Notes: generated from the sequence alone by a model not told the origin. 64,000 nucleotides of DNA from Excoecaria cochinchinensis (GCA_947683425.1 CANTUQ010000161.1:682001-746000), one strand, 5' to 3'. Shown: positions 1 to 11,540, numbered from the stretch's first letter. Translations and numbers: made by a program.

Positions 1-2789
1 ACTCATAATAGTGGATAACGAGTACATATAGATACTTGAGAGTATCGATATCGTCACATATACATATAGATACCCGAAGGCATCAAATCATTCTTTTTAT
101 TTTGTTTCCAAATTATTATTACGTGGAATCTTAAGAAAGATTCAGACAGAGGGATCGCGAGGATCCAATCGTGGGACCTGATCAGGGTCCAAGTCGTACA
201 TATAGCTGCAGCGGCACATAACTCTATTAGGCATGCCTAACTATCCACTAGACTGACTCTCGCAGGTCATGCATCATTTAAATCATGTGTCACATCAGAC
301 AATATATAAATATCATCATACTTAATCCAGAGTATAGTAGACATATAAAGAAATTCATAATATCAGTCATGCTTAATACAAATCATGTTCAAGTCACACG
401 ACAAAGTTCATCATACACAATGCTGCATATAAATAGGCATATCAATAAGTTCACACTACCCACATGTATCATGTAGATCATGTGTCTATTTACACTGCAT
501 ATATATATATATATATATATACATGTCATTATGCATGATCTAGAGTCTAATATCCAAATACATAAGTACATAATATCAATCATACCCCATACTATTCATA
601 TTATAAAGCGTGTAATATAACTCAACCGACACATTTTAACACATCCCAGATTCTACAACATATCAGAATTAAAGATAGAATTATAATATGCCAATAATTC
701 ACAGCGCATAATCCTAATCAGGAAATTATACAATATACATCTAAGCACAGCATGTTATCCTAAGAGCAGGATCTGACTAAAGATAGGCATGACACATTTT
801 ATATTTTAATATAACCTATTCGGGAGTAACCAATTATGAACTTAACTTTTATAATTTCTTCATTTTCTAAACAAGACATGTAATACAGATCACCATAATC
901 ATTAAATATCATATCCATAACCCCATAGCATTCAACCAGGAATAACGTAAAATTTTACACATGATATTAGTTATTCGAAGACTAATTGTATATCAAAATA
1001 CCGCATGCGTTATAATTTACATTAGTTAGTATTCATAAACCAAATTACACAACTTAAATCAGATATTAGATTACCTGGAATCCCTCTTACTACTCCTATC
1101 ATAAGCAAGTGTGAACATATTATCATTTCATTACTCTCACTTCAGAAAATAATCCAAGTTATGTTTCAAATTATAACGTATAATTTATTAAGCATAATCC
1201 GTATAATAATAGGCATATAACCAAGTTCACATAGCATACGGGAAAGAAAAACCATGACAAAAACATTTAAAATTCATTTTCTGAACACAGAGCACAGAAG
1301 AGAAAAAAAAACAGGGCAAAATGGAGGTTCTGTCGCGATCGCGACTTTGTCGCGCTCGCGACAGAACGCGCGAGACACGGGTCCTGAGCAACCTTCACGC
1401 GACGTGAAGGTTGCTCACGACACGTGAGCACTGCCCAAGATGCTCACGTCGCGTGAGCTTCGCTCACGCCTCATGAGCATCCCTCACGCCACGTGAGCTT
1501 TGCTCACGTCGTGAGCAATTCTCACGTTGCGTGAGCTTTGATCACGCCGTGAGCCTTGCTCACGCCACGTGAGCTAAGCTCACGCCGTGAGCCTTGCTCA
1601 CTCGTGAGCTCTGCTCACTTCTCTTCACAGTTCACGATCTGTGAACTTGCCCTCAACACGCGAGAGCTGGACTTCACGTCTCTGTCGTACTCGCGACATT
1701 GTCGCGCTCGCGACAGCGTCGTGATCTTCAGTTCTCAGCAAAAACACAGGAAAAATCCAAACATCCAAATCAAAACCATTTTCGCTCAAACCAAACTTGA
1801 ATCCAATCTTACCTCAAAATAGAACTTCCCAAACATCTTAACCAATATAAAGCACAAGGTTTCAACAATTACTTCCAATCATATAATCTATTCACGTATT
1901 GAAACCTCAAAATTTAGAAAATCACAAACTTGACAGTACATTCAACCAATTCTCACAATCAATTTATTAATTCAATAATCATGCATATCCTTTCCTCACA
2001 ATTAAAAACCCATACAATAAACATTCATTCCAACCTAATACTCATCATCTATTTTGCAGAATTTAAACAAATCAAAGCATACATGCAAATTAATTGAAAA
2101 GCTTGGATAAAATAACTCAAATAGCTCCCAGACCTCATTGAAGCTTAAACCACTCTTCTTCAAGCTCGATCCTCAAACCTTTTCTTGCCCTTATACTTCC
2201 TCTTGTTAGCCAAAGCTTACACAAATCAAAAACTCAAGAATTACTCTTAACCCAAAAACCCTAACTCAAATAAAACAAGGAGAAGAAGGGAAACATAATC
2301 TCTCTTAGGAAACCCTAGCACCCAAAACCATACACATACCTCCATAAAAGACTCTTAAGCTCCACCAAGACATCAACCCATGCCTAGCCACCGAGAAGAA
2401 CACGATCCAAGGAAAAGAAAAGAAAGAAGAAGGAGGAGGAGAAGAGCAAAATGTAATCTGCCTTCTCACTCTCTCTCTCTTTCCTTAATCTTATCTCCTC
2501 TTAATTGCTTACTCCACTTGTTTACTTCCCATAGGCCCAAATGTCTTCATATTACTAGCCCACTTAGCATCCTTTAATTGGCTCACACAAAATATCTTTG
2601 ACTACATTTATACACACACCATACACATACATACACACTAGATAATCTCCTCATTTACCATTTTATTAATTTAATTCCTTCAATTAAGTCCTTACTACAC
2701 CTAATTTCGTAAACACTAATTACCAAAATACCCTCATATGTCCTAACTTAACATGCGCATTCCGACTAGGCCTGTTTTGGGGTGTTACA
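1..2789 (-). repeat. E1 3' LTR (partial, left copy)
   Basis: Begins mid-LTR at the window edge and ends in ...GGGGTGTTACA at 2789. In sense (minus) orientation the LTR therefore starts TGTAACACCCC, the usual plant gypsy terminus. It matches 5036-7858 almost base for base. The main length difference is in the palindrome array (1330-1735 here, 6365-6800 there), where the right copy has about two more 18-20 bp units. It contains a (TA)n run near 500-522 and the conserved hairpin train at 47-240. Confidence 0.93.
1330..1735. repeat. CG-rich palindrome array in E1 left LTR
   Basis: A dense run of short imperfect palindromes. It opens with GTCGCGATCGCGAC and GTCGCGCTCGCGAC, then has many GCTCACG-(2 to 4 nt)-CGTGAGC units, and ends again with CGCGACATTGTCGCGCTCGCG. 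These are almost the only CpG-rich bases in an AT-rich LTR. The 88-residue reading frame across it is a by-product of the repeats. Confidence 0.85.
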
Positions 2790-2801
2790 AATCTTCCCTC
2801 C
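2790..2801 (-). other. E1 polypurine tract
   Basis: On the minus strand the purine run GGAGGGAAGA(TT) directly precedes the 3' LTR terminus TGTAACACC. It follows a sequence matching the conserved end of the Tekay polyprotein (FEDEIL region), shared with E2 near 50510-50525. This is the expected plus-strand primer position. Confidence 0.75.
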
Positions 2802-3560
2802 TAAAAGAATTTCGTCCTCGAAATTCACTTACACCGGTAAGAAACCCCAAACTACACTTCGAAACACTATAAGACTCATACACTTCATTCCCACATCATT
2901 TACTTGCTTACACTTATTACCATTGCGGTACTCTTAAATCCTTAATAACAAATAGTACACGTATACCCTGTCAGCTTCCTCTCCATCACAACACATATGC
3001 AAATGCTTATCATGTATGGTCAAAAAGATGATGATGCAATGAGTATGAGATGATTCATGTATGCAGAATAATGCAGAGAAAATGCAATTGATGCGATAAT
3101 GATGCACTTTGTCCCATCCCCATGATTCAATATGCTCTTTATTCAAACACTTTTCCGGAGATAGCAGACAGGTATATAGGGTACTACCAAAACCCTATAG
3201 AATCCAAATACTCATCCACCTCGAAATATTAAAAGAAAAACTTGTTCAAATATTTTTAATATAAACTTACTGGAAGGCTCTGTAGACTCAGTCATCACAC
3301 TACGATGCTCAACAAACCCTGCTGACCCACGAGTGGCATTAAGCAAATCCTCCATATTATTTCTAGCTTACCGAGCTAGATTTTCACTTGATTTCAGATA
3401 ATCGGCAAGCTGATGTTCTCTACTGCCACAATGAAAACAAGTTCCAGTGAGTTTCCGACAAAGACCCCAATGTTACTTCTGACAATATTAGCATACTGGA
3501 GCTTCTCGAATCCTTTTTCCTGCTGATACTTCACTATTCAAAACGTTCCTTTTCTAAGAT
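2802..3560 (-). pseudogene. E1 internal remnant: degenerate gag zinc knuckle and polyprotein tail
   Basis: On the minus strand 3420-3500 encodes a degenerate CCHC knuckle: CFHCGSREHQLADY, with the last Cys replaced by Tyr, preceded by an in-frame stop. It closely resembles the E2 knuckle CFRCGSSEHQLAGC. Downstream to 2830 there is no long frame. The final 40 bp encode the FEDEIL-type end of a Tekay polyprotein. Protease, RT, RNase H and integrase are missing altogether, so this is a collapsed internal region, not a gene. Confidence 0.7.
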
Positions 3561-3562
3561 AT

Positions 3563-3760
3563 TTACCGAACAAAATCCTGAGGAACGTGAGGGGTAGACA
3601 ACCCATCCAAAATCCAAATCAACCCTCGCACTAGCGCCCTATTATCGAAAACAGAACCAGAATCCCTAGCCAAAGAACGCTCCGAAACACTTTGATCAAT
3701 AGTAACTGGATTCACACTTTCCGGCGTCTCGACCACATTATCACTAGGATCAGACTCCAT
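3563..3760 (-). pseudogene. E1 gag N-terminus (broken)
   Basis: A 65-codon frame whose start (MESDPSDN...ESVNPVTIDQSVS) lines up with the gag start of E2 at 55083 (MASNSAHG...ESMNPPAVDQSVS). That identifies the gag start and the lineage. The similarity stops after about 30 residues, where most of gag is deleted. It starts about 145 nt downstream of the PBS, the normal position for plant gypsy gag. Not functional as it stands. Confidence 0.75.
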
Positions 3761-3904
3761 ATAAACACATCACACACAGGACAAGACACATCTGCATTAG
3801 GCCACGACACAAAACCAACTCTCAAATAAAGACTTAACATATAACAACTAACATACAAAGACTCGATACTCAAACAAACAAGACAACCAGAACCGTCAAA
3901 CTAC

Positions 3905-3916
3905 GCTCTGATACCA
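3905..3916 (-). promoter_or_regulatory. E1 primer binding site (tRNA-iMet)
   Basis: The minus strand reads TGGTATCAGAGC five nt after the LTR end, the standard complement of the initiator-Met tRNA 3' end used by chromoviruses. Spacing and sequence match the E2 PBS. The plus strand could be mistaken for part of a tRNA gene, but only the PBS-length match is present. Confidence 0.92.
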
Positions 3917-4239
3917 CCTAATGTTACCCCCCAACCTATACCAAGGAGACTTCCATACAGATTGGAGGAGAGGCCTCCCTGGATAGATAGGAGTGTCACA
4001 TCCCACTAGTACAAACATGCAAAATCATATACAGAGTGACATATCAGATATAAATAAAAACTTTAAAAGACAGAAGAGTGATACAGGACAAAATGAATAC
4101 TTTATTTATTATCACATTTACATATTTCACAGATATACAAAAATGCCGAATTACAAAAGCTGAACAAGATACAAGACTTCTAGCTCCTACATGGCCGACT
4201 CTGCAGATGCGCAACTCGAACAGAACAAACCTGCCACCT

Positions 4240-4278
4240 GCACGGGAAAAAGAACCCGTGCTAAGCGATAACGCTTAG
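4240..4278. other. Conserved double hairpin in E1 LTR
   Basis: Two perfect 7-bp stems back to back: GCACGGG...CCCGTGC (4240-4261) and CTAAGCG-ATAA-CGCTTAG (4261-4278). The same pair occurs in the LTRs of E6 (18872-18909) and E2 (48332-48370 and 55597-55637), although the surrounding sequence has diverged. See the hairpin findings. Confidence 0.85.
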
Positions 4279-5065
4279 TGGGGAGAACAAACGAAAATAA
4301 TAAAGTGGACAGTCATACACACTAGTTGTCAAGGCATAACACATACGAGTGGCAAACACACATAATTCTTGCAGATAAATACACATGGTTGCATAAAGTA
4401 GTCCTGCATTTAATTATTTCTAATCACATTCCAATACTCATACGAATGACATAAACTAAAGTAAACATCATACTATACAAGACGTAAGTATTTCCATGCA
4501 TGACTACATACAACCTCACATGTGGATACTTACCCACGTATCACATAACAAAATCATTATACAAAATATATTATTACTTACAGCAATATAAAAATACAGG
4601 TCCTTATATGTATACCTTTATCGAGTACATTGGGAAGGCAGGCATTTGGAAGTACATCATGCATAAATACAGATCAATTTAACCATGCAATTATTCCATC
4701 ATAATACCCATAAACCAATCCCGAACTAGTACTATAACTGATCACATCATACTGCACACAAATCCTCAAGCAAGACCACTAGGGTCAACCTGTACCACAA
4801 TCACTCTACAACACATTTACATTGACTGAGAACATAGATACAAAGTCACATCACCCTCACACTTCCGCTGCGTAACATTCATTTTTAACATAAACAAATA
4901 TACAACATTGCATCATATTCACGGTGTTCCAGAGAGTCCAATAATAAGTTTGCACTTATTGCTTCCCATAACTATAATCATAACTGATCAGAATCGTATA
5001 CTTATAAACACACATAACCAACCATATACCTGCTGACTCATAATAGTGGATAACGAGTACATATA

Positions 5066-5275
5066 GATACTTGAGAGTATCGATATCGTCACATATACAT
5101 ATAGATACCCGAAGGCATCAAATCATTCTTTTTATTTTGTTTCCAAATTATTATTACGTGGAATCTTAAGAAAGATTCAGACAGAGGGATCGCGAGGATC
5201 AAATCGTGGGACCTGATCAGGGTCCAAGTCGTACATATAGCTGCAGCGGCACATAACTCTATTAGGCATGCCTAA
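5066..5275 (-). other. Hairpin train in E1 LTR
   Basis: Consecutive stem-loops, plus-strand order: GATACT-tgag-AGTATC (5066), GATACC-cgaa-GGCATC (5104, G-U paired in the sense RNA), GAATCTT-aaga-AAGATTC (5161), GGATC-gcgag-GATC (5187, complete in the left LTR at 152-166), GGACC-tgatcag-GGTCC, and the palindrome TTAGGCATGCCTAA (5262). Corresponding stems occur in the same order in E6 and E2 with compensating changes. Confidence 0.8.
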
Positions 5276-6364
5276 CTATCCACTAGACTGACTCTCGCAG
5301 GTCATGCATCATTTAAATCATGTGTCACATCAGACAATATATAAATATCATCATACTTAATCCAGAGTATAGTAGACATATAAAGAAATTCATAATATCA
5401 GTCATGCTTAATACATATCATGTTCAAGTCACACGACAAAGTTCATCATACATAATGCTGCGTATAAATAGGCATATCAATAAGTTCACACTACCCACAT
5501 GTATCATGTAGATCATGTGTCTATTTACACTGCATATATATATATATATATATACATGTCATTATGCATGATCTAGAGTCTAATATCCAAATACATAAGT
5601 ACATAATATCAATCATACCCCATACTATTCATATTATAAAGCGTGTAATATAACTCAACCGACACATTTTAACACATCCCAGATTCTACAACATATCAGA
5701 ATTAAAGATAGAATTATAATATGCCAATAATTCACAGCGCATAATCCTAATCAGGAAATTATACAATATACATCTAAGCACAGCATGTTATCCTAAGAGC
5801 AGGATCTGACTAAAGATAGGCATGACACATTTTATATTTTAATATAACCTATTCGGGAGTAACCAATTATGAACTTAACTTTTATAATTTCTTCATTTTC
5901 TAAACAAGACATGTAATACAGATCACCATAATCATTAAATATCATATCCATAACCCCATAGCATTCAACCAAGAATAACGTAAAATTTTACACATGATAT
6001 TAGTTATTCGAAGACTAATTGTATATCAAAATACCGCATGCGTTATAATTTACATTAGTTAGTATTCATAAACCAAATTACACAACTTAAATCAGATATT
6101 AGATTACCTGGAATCCCTCTTACTACTCCTATCATAAGCAAGTGTGAACATATTATCATTTCATTACTCTCACTTCAGAAAATAATCCAAGTTATGTTTC
6201 AAATTATTACGTATAATTTATTAAGCATAATCCGTATAATAATAGGCATATAACCAAGGTCACATAGCATACGGGAAAGAAAAACCATGACAAAAACATT
6301 TAAAATTCATTTTCGGAACACAGAGCACAGAAGAGAAAAAAAAACAGGGCAAAATGGAGGTTCT

Positions 6365-6800
6365 GTCGCGATCGCGACTTTGTCGCGCTCGCGACAGAAC
6401 GCGCGAGACACGGGTCCTGAGCAACCTTCACGCGATGTGAAGGTTGCTCACGACGCGTGAGCACTGCCCAAGATGCTCACGTCGCGTGAGCTTCGCTCAC
6501 GCCTCATGAGCATCCCTCACGCCACGTGAGCTTAGCTCACGTCGTGAGCAATTCTCACGTTGCGTGAGCCTTGCTCACGCCGTGAGCCTTGCTCACGCCG
6601 TGAGCCTTGCTCACGCCGTGAGCCTTGCTCACGCCACGTGAGCTAAGCTCACGCTGTGAGCCTTGCTCACTCGTGAGCTCTGCTCACTTCTCTTCACAGT
6701 TCACGATCTGTGAACTTGGCCTCAACACGCGAGAGCTGGACTTCACGTCTCTGTCGTACTCGCGACATTGTCGCGCTCGCGACAGCGTCGTGATCTTCAG
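6365..6800. repeat. CG-rich palindrome array in E1 right LTR
   Basis: The same array as at 1330-1735, with extra CACGCCGTGAGCCTTGCT-type units at about 6565-6635. Repeat-unit gain here accounts for nearly all of the length difference between the two LTRs. Confidence 0.85.
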
Positions 6801-7858
6801 TTCTCAGCAAAAACACAGGAAAAATCCAAACATCCAAATCAAAACTATTTTCGCTCAAACCAAACTTGAATCCAATCTTACCTCAAAATAGAACTTCCCA
6901 AACATCTTAACAAATATAAAGCACAAGGTTTCAACAATTACTTCCAATCATATAATCTATTCACGTATTGAAACCTCAAAATTTAGAAAATCACAAACTT
7001 GACAGTACATTCAACCAATTCTCACAATCAATTTATTAATTCTATAATCATGCATATCCTTTCCTCACAATTAAAAACCCATACAATAAACATTCATTCC
7101 AACCTAATACTCATCATCTATTTTCCAGAATTTAAACAAATCAAAGCATACATGCAAATTAATTGAAAAGCTTGGATAAAATAACTCAAATAGCTCCCAG
7201 ACCTCATTGAAGCTTAAACCACTCTTCTTCAAGCTCGATCCTCAAACCTTTTCTTGCCCTTATACTTGCTCTTGTTAGCCAAAGCTTACACAAATCAAAA
7301 ACCCAAGAATTACTCTTAACCCAAAAACCCTAACTCAAATAAAACAAGGAGAAGAAGGGAAACATAATCTCTCTTAGGAAACCCTAGCACCCAAAACCAT
7401 ACACATACCTCCATAAAAGACTCTTAAGCTCCACCAAGACATCAACCCATGCCTAGCCACCGAGAAGAACACGATCCAAGGAAAAGAAAAGAAAGAAGAA
7501 GGAGGAGGAGAAGAGCAAAACGTAATCTGCCTTCTCACTCTCTCTCTCTTTCCTTAATCTTATCTCCTCTTAATTGCTTACTCCACTTGTTTACTTCCCA
7601 TAGGCCCAAATGTCTTCATATTACTAGCCCTCTTAGCATCCTTTAATTGGCTCACACAAAATATCTTTGACTACATTTATACACACACCATACACATACA
7701 TACACACTAGATAATCTCCTCATTTACCATTTTATTAATTTAATTCCTTCAATTAAGTCCTTACTACACCTAATTTCGTAAACACTAATTACCAAAATAC
7801 CCTCATATGTCCTAACTTAACATGCGCATTCCGACTAGGCCTGTTTTGGGGTGTTACA

Positions 7859-8110
7859 ATGAATGGCCATAGAGAAGTCAGATTATGCAGTTCTGAAACC
7901 GGCACATGCTAGCACTCCTTCACGTATTTCGAACAATCAGTAACCATAGTGAGCCAGTAAAACCCTTGGTGCATGATCTTCTTTGCTAAAGCCAGGCAAT
8001 TCATGTGGGCCCCACAAACACCGGTATGAACCTCCTCTATAAGCCTTTCAGCTTCTTTCTCTGCCAAGCATCTTAATTGGATACCGTCTGCTTGCCTCTT
8101 ATACAAATCC
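7859..8110 (-). pseudogene. Element A integrase N-terminus, cut by E1
   Basis: On the minus strand the zinc-binding segment is visible: HTGVCGAHMNCLALAKK... followed by KYVKEC, an HHCC-type domain matching E5's integrase start near 46985-47110. A stop follows KEC. The frame then continues with the SELHNL and WPF residues also seen in E5 and ends abruptly at 7859 where the E1 LTR begins. The DDE catalytic core is not in the window. Confidence 0.8.
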
Positions 8111-9090
8111 CCATTCACACTAATGAATTGAGAGGACAACCTTCTAATCATCCTTTGGTCCTTTTCAATGGCTTCCTCCGGAAAAACCGACTTTCCTAAG
8201 TAATTCTGAATATCATAATACCAAGGTTTTCCATCGGTGACCTCGACATCCATTATTTGCTCAGTTTCGAAGCAAGGCCTTTCTGTACTAGAAATTAGGA
8301 CGGGCCTCATAGCAATCCCTGTTGGATTATCCCACATGGATACCAATGTTGCGAGAGCATCAGCCAACTGATTTTCATCTCTAGGGACGAAATGGAAAGT
8401 GCAATTCTCAAACTGGCTACTCAAAATTTCAAGTGCTTCATATAGGGCAGCAGTCTGTCTTCTTTAACTGAGAATTCCCCCTTAATCTGATGAATTACCA
8501 AAGATGAAACCCTGTAAACTTCTGCGGCCTTTGCCCCCAGAGCCAGTAATGCTTCCAATCCGAAGACATAAGCCTCATATTCTGCCTCATTATTGGTTGC
8601 CCCGTATCTCAACTTCTTGGCCAATGGTAGTCTCTCTTCTTTAACTAACCATTCCCCTTGATCTGATAAATTACCAAAGATGAATCTCCATAAACTTCTG
8701 CGGTCTTTGCCCCCAGAGCTAGCAATGCTTCCAATCCGAAGACACAAGCCTCATATTCTGCCTCATTATTGGTTGCCTTGTATCTCAACTTCTTGGCCAA
8801 TGGTAGCTTCTCACCATCTGGGGTTGTGAGGATGATCCCTGCTCCTGCCTCTTTTCTATTAACTGCCCCGTTAAAGAACACCTGCCACCCTTGTACCTCT
8901 ATGGCTACGATATCCTCATCCGGGAAATTGTATTCGAATTGGTCTCCCTCAATTGGGTGTTCAGCAAGAAATTTTACAACTGCCCGACCCTTAATGGTCT
9001 TTCTTGTGACGTACTCCACATCAAATTCCTGTAATAGTATTAGCCATCTTCCCATTTTTCCTAACAACGAGGGTGCTTCTTGAAGGTAAC
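8111..9090 (-). pseudogene. Element A archaeal-type RNase H (aRH) with internal duplication
   Basis: The second RNase H typical of the Tat lineage. Visible landmarks on the minus strand: WQVFFNGA (first acidic residue changed to Asn; E5 has HFDGA), NNEAEYEA, GDSSLV, and DENQLADAL near 8370. The segment from LPLAKKLRY to the SLVI region occurs twice in tandem because of a 177-bp duplication (8455-8806), which also shifts the frame. The first Asp is lost, so the enzyme would be inactive. Confidence 0.8.
8455..8806. repeat. Tandem duplication of about 177 bp inside aRH
   Basis: 8455-8630 and 8631-8806 are two near-identical copies; both end in ...CTTCTTGGCCAATGGTAG. The equivalent region of E5 has one copy. 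The unit is close to 59 codons, but small indels put the copies in different frames. Confidence 0.85.
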
Positions 9091-10244
9091 GAAGAGGGTT
9101 CTATTTGGCGACTGCTTGCACCTTATAGGAATGGAAATAGTGTCTCAATTTCTTTGAAGCCCAAATTACTGCCAGGCAAATATTTTCCACCTCAACGTAC
9201 TTAGATTCATAAGGAAGGAATTTCTTGTTAAGGTAGTAAACCGCAAATTCGATCCCGAACTCATCCTCTTGGGCCATCATAGCACCTATAGAATTCTCCT
9301 CTATTGCTAGGTAAAGGATCAATGGTTTGACAAGTCGTGGTGGCCACAGTACCGAGGGATGCAAAAGGTAATTCTTAATGACATCAAAAGCTTTCTGGCA
9401 GTCGTCATTCCACCGAACTGGCTGATTCTTTTAAAGGAGTTTAAAAATAGGCTCACATACTAAAGCTAGCTTGGCGATGAACCCGCTAATGTACTAAATC
9501 TTTCCCAGGAAGCTCTTAACTTCTTTTTCTTTTTGGGGTGCTGGCATTTCTCTGATAGCCTTAACCTTATCAGTGTCTATTTCGATCCCTCTTTGACTTA
9601 CCACGTGGCCCAACAGCTTACCCGAGGTGACTCCAAAGATACACTTCTTGGGATTGAGGCGTAGATTATACTTATCAATCCGTTGAATGAACTTTTCCAA
9701 AGCCTCGAAGTGACCTTCCCTGGTAGCTGACTTGATCATCATATCGTTAACATACACCTCTACCTCTTTGTGAATCAGGTCATTCAGAATCTTTGTTACC
9801 ATTCTCTAATAAGTTGCCCCAGCATTTTTCAATCCGAAAGGCATAACTCAGTAGGCAAATGTACCCCATTCTGTAATGAAGGCTATCTTGATCCAATCCC
9901 GCATACCCATCTATAAAACTGTACATCATATAGGCAGTTGCACTATCCACCAGCACATCGATATGGGGTAAAGGGAAATCGTCTTTTGGGCAGGCTTTGT
10001 TTAGGTCTCGGTAGTCCACACACACACGCACCTTACCGTCCTTTTTGGCTACTGGGACAACATTGACTAACCAGGTCTGGTACTTAACTTCTACCAGAAA
10101 CTTAGCCTTAATCTTCTTGTGGATCTCTTCTTTTACCTTTTGCGCCCATTCTGGCCTAAGTCTCTTGAGTTTCTGCTTGACCGGTCTAGACTCTGGGTAA
10201 GTTGGGATGGCATGTTCGGCGATGTCTCGATCAAATCCTAGCAT
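9091..10244 (-). pseudogene. Element A reverse transcriptase and RNase H (broken)
   Basis: The minus-strand frame from 10244 starts MLGFDRDIAEHAIPTYPES and contains RT blocks VPVAKKDGKVRVCVDYRDLNKA and FPLPHIDVL. A frameshift near 9860 is followed by KILNDLIHKEVEVYVNDMM, LNPKKC and LGHVVSQRGIEID. The catalytic YVDD of E5 is YVND here, removing one metal-binding Asp. The RNase H segment is 9364-9101 (LYLAIEEN...GAMMAQ...YYLNKKF). Residue blocks match E5 (44918 onward) closely throughout. Confidence 0.85.
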
Positions 10245-10249
10245 GTCTT

Positions 10250-11191
10250 CATAAGTTTAGGCAAAGACCTTTTCATATTTTCTTAAAATTCACTCAAATT
10301 TCATTCTCTCCTCAGGAGTTACATCTGATGCTATCAAAATTTCCTTTGGGTTTTCTAAAGTTCCAAGATTAAATGCAGTCGTGCTAGTTGAATTAATATC
10401 AAAAATGAATGCATCATGTTTATAATCATGAGAGATGAAATCATCAGAAACACCACACAAATAAGCAAAGTTGTTCATTTCATTAACATAATTAGCAAAG
10501 TTAACATTGTCATCATTAAACAGTTCAAGCATAAAAAGAGTATCTAAAACACTATTGTCTGCATCGCCTACTGGCGCCGATGTTGTAGCCAACTGTGCTT
10601 CGACTTTTTGGCTTGCTAGAGGCTCTTTAGCTGGCCCTGATGAAATCTTCAAACCTCCAATCTCCACATCTGGCTCTATTATCTTCTCCTTCCCCTTCAG
10701 TCTGGTAGCTAATAGCTTCTTTGTGACAATTTCTTCGGGCTCATCGCCATTCCAAACATTGCACTATGGTATCACCTCTTCATCCCAGAAATCCTCTGCA
10801 GGCTTGATCACTCCAACTTCCCAGTCGAAAACATCATTAAAGATCTCAAAGCCTGGCACAATCCTTCCATCCACCCACTGGGGCTCTTCCTTTCCGGCAT
10901 AGGCGAAGACTAAGGAGGCTGGAATGAAACTCTTGGAAATATGAGGGATCTCTTTTGGCATTTCCTTCTCCTTGCCACACTCACCTCCGTACCCCAGACC
11001 CTTTCGATTCTTCTGGCCTCGTGTAGTGATAGTTGACTGTAGTCCTTGCGAATTCTTACACAGACTAGCTCCTGAGAGAAAGTGCATTTTGTTCATCATA
11101 TTCACTGCTTGAGGGCTGCCCACTGAACCTTGCTCTTCCCCAATCACTGATACATGGAAACCACTAAATGGCTGGTTCGCAATCCCGTCTC
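10250..11191 (-). pseudogene. Element A protease C-terminus and protease-RT linker
   Basis: The minus-strand frame 11147-10764 and neighbours encode GFHVSVIGEEQGS and FAYAGKEEPQWVDGRIVPGFEIFNDVFDWEVGVIKPA, both present in E5 (44215-44400). A second stretch, 10667-10290, carries the acidic linker with FAYLCGVSDDF and NLGTLENPKEILIASDVTPEE. E5 has a deletion after GEE relative to A. The right edge is the target site GTCTC of E3. The upstream residues continue at 22587-22598 and then beyond 32442. Confidence 0.78.
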
Positions 11192-11370
11192 TGATAGGAG
11201 CTTAATTGAGGTATAATTTAGTATATATTTTGTATGAGTTTATGGTATTAATTATGTAATTGTGTGTATATTTGATGTCAAAGGTGTTAGGTTATGTTTA
11301 TTTATATTAGATTGCATGTTTTTGTGTTTACTGGTGTTTTTAGGTGAAAAATAAAGAGAAAAGAAGGCGA

Positions 11371-11540
11371 GACGTGAGCACCAGTCACGACTCATACACG
11401 AAGTCACGACACGTGATTGGAGGTTGTGACTCATGAGTGGCCAGAGAGAAGAAGAAAAGCGAAGGGAGAAAAGAAAGAGGGAAAAGCCAAATCCGCGTTT
11501 TGTCACGAGCGTGACGGTCTCGCGATCGCGACGGAAGTGA
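11371..11540. repeat. CG palindrome cluster in E3 5' LTR
   Basis: Includes GTCACGAC...CACGTGATT, GTGACTCATGAGTGG, TGTCACGAGCGTGAC and GGTCTCGCGATCGCGACGG. The vocabulary (TCGCGATCGCGA, GTCACGA-TCGTGAC) is the same as in the Tekay LTRs E1, E2 and E6 although the rest of the LTR is unrelated. The other E3 LTR has it at 21449-21615. Confidence 0.82.

Larger units (their letters stand above)
1..7858 (-). mobile_element. E1: gag-remnant Ty3/gypsy element, Tekay-related, left-truncated by window
   Basis: Two long direct repeats (1-2789 and 3922-7858) flank a short 1.1-kb internal region. On the minus strand the right copy is the 5' LTR: it is followed by a PBS complementary to initiator-Met tRNA, a gag start, and a polypurine tract before the left copy. 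Position 1 corresponds to 5036, so the first 1.1 kb of the left LTR lies outside the window. The LTR (3937 bp) is very long for the internal region, and no protease, RT, RNase H or integrase is present, so the element is non-autonomous. The LTR copies differ by only about 20 substitutions over 2.8 kb by eye, so insertion is recent. It landed in the integrase of element A; the gag remnant ties it to the E2 lineage. Confidence 0.9.
3922..7858 (-). repeat. E1 5' LTR (complete, right copy)
   Basis: A 3937-bp LTR running TGTTACCCCC...GGTGTTACA on the plus strand. In sense order: start 7858, CG palindrome array (6800-6365), 14-bp palindrome TTAGGCATGCCTAA (5262-5275), a train of stem-loops (5261-5066), a double hairpin (4278-4240), end 3922. 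The same order is found in E6 and E2. The right flank at 7859 is the integrase frame of element A; the left target duplication is outside the window. The small ORFs in it are not supported as genes. Confidence 0.93.

Noticed and set aside
1556..1822. 88-residue ORF, repeated at 6625-6891
   Set aside because: It is the same palindrome array in the two E1 LTRs; no conserved protein and no context.
3905..3916. tRNA gene
   Set aside because: Only the 12-nt PBS complement of tRNA-iMet is present, next to an LTR end. The same holds at 55189, 12511, 24286, 35425 and 40993.
4078..4682. Short ORFs in E1 LTR
   Set aside because: AT-rich LTR frames without conservation of coding pattern; they overlap the structured hairpins.
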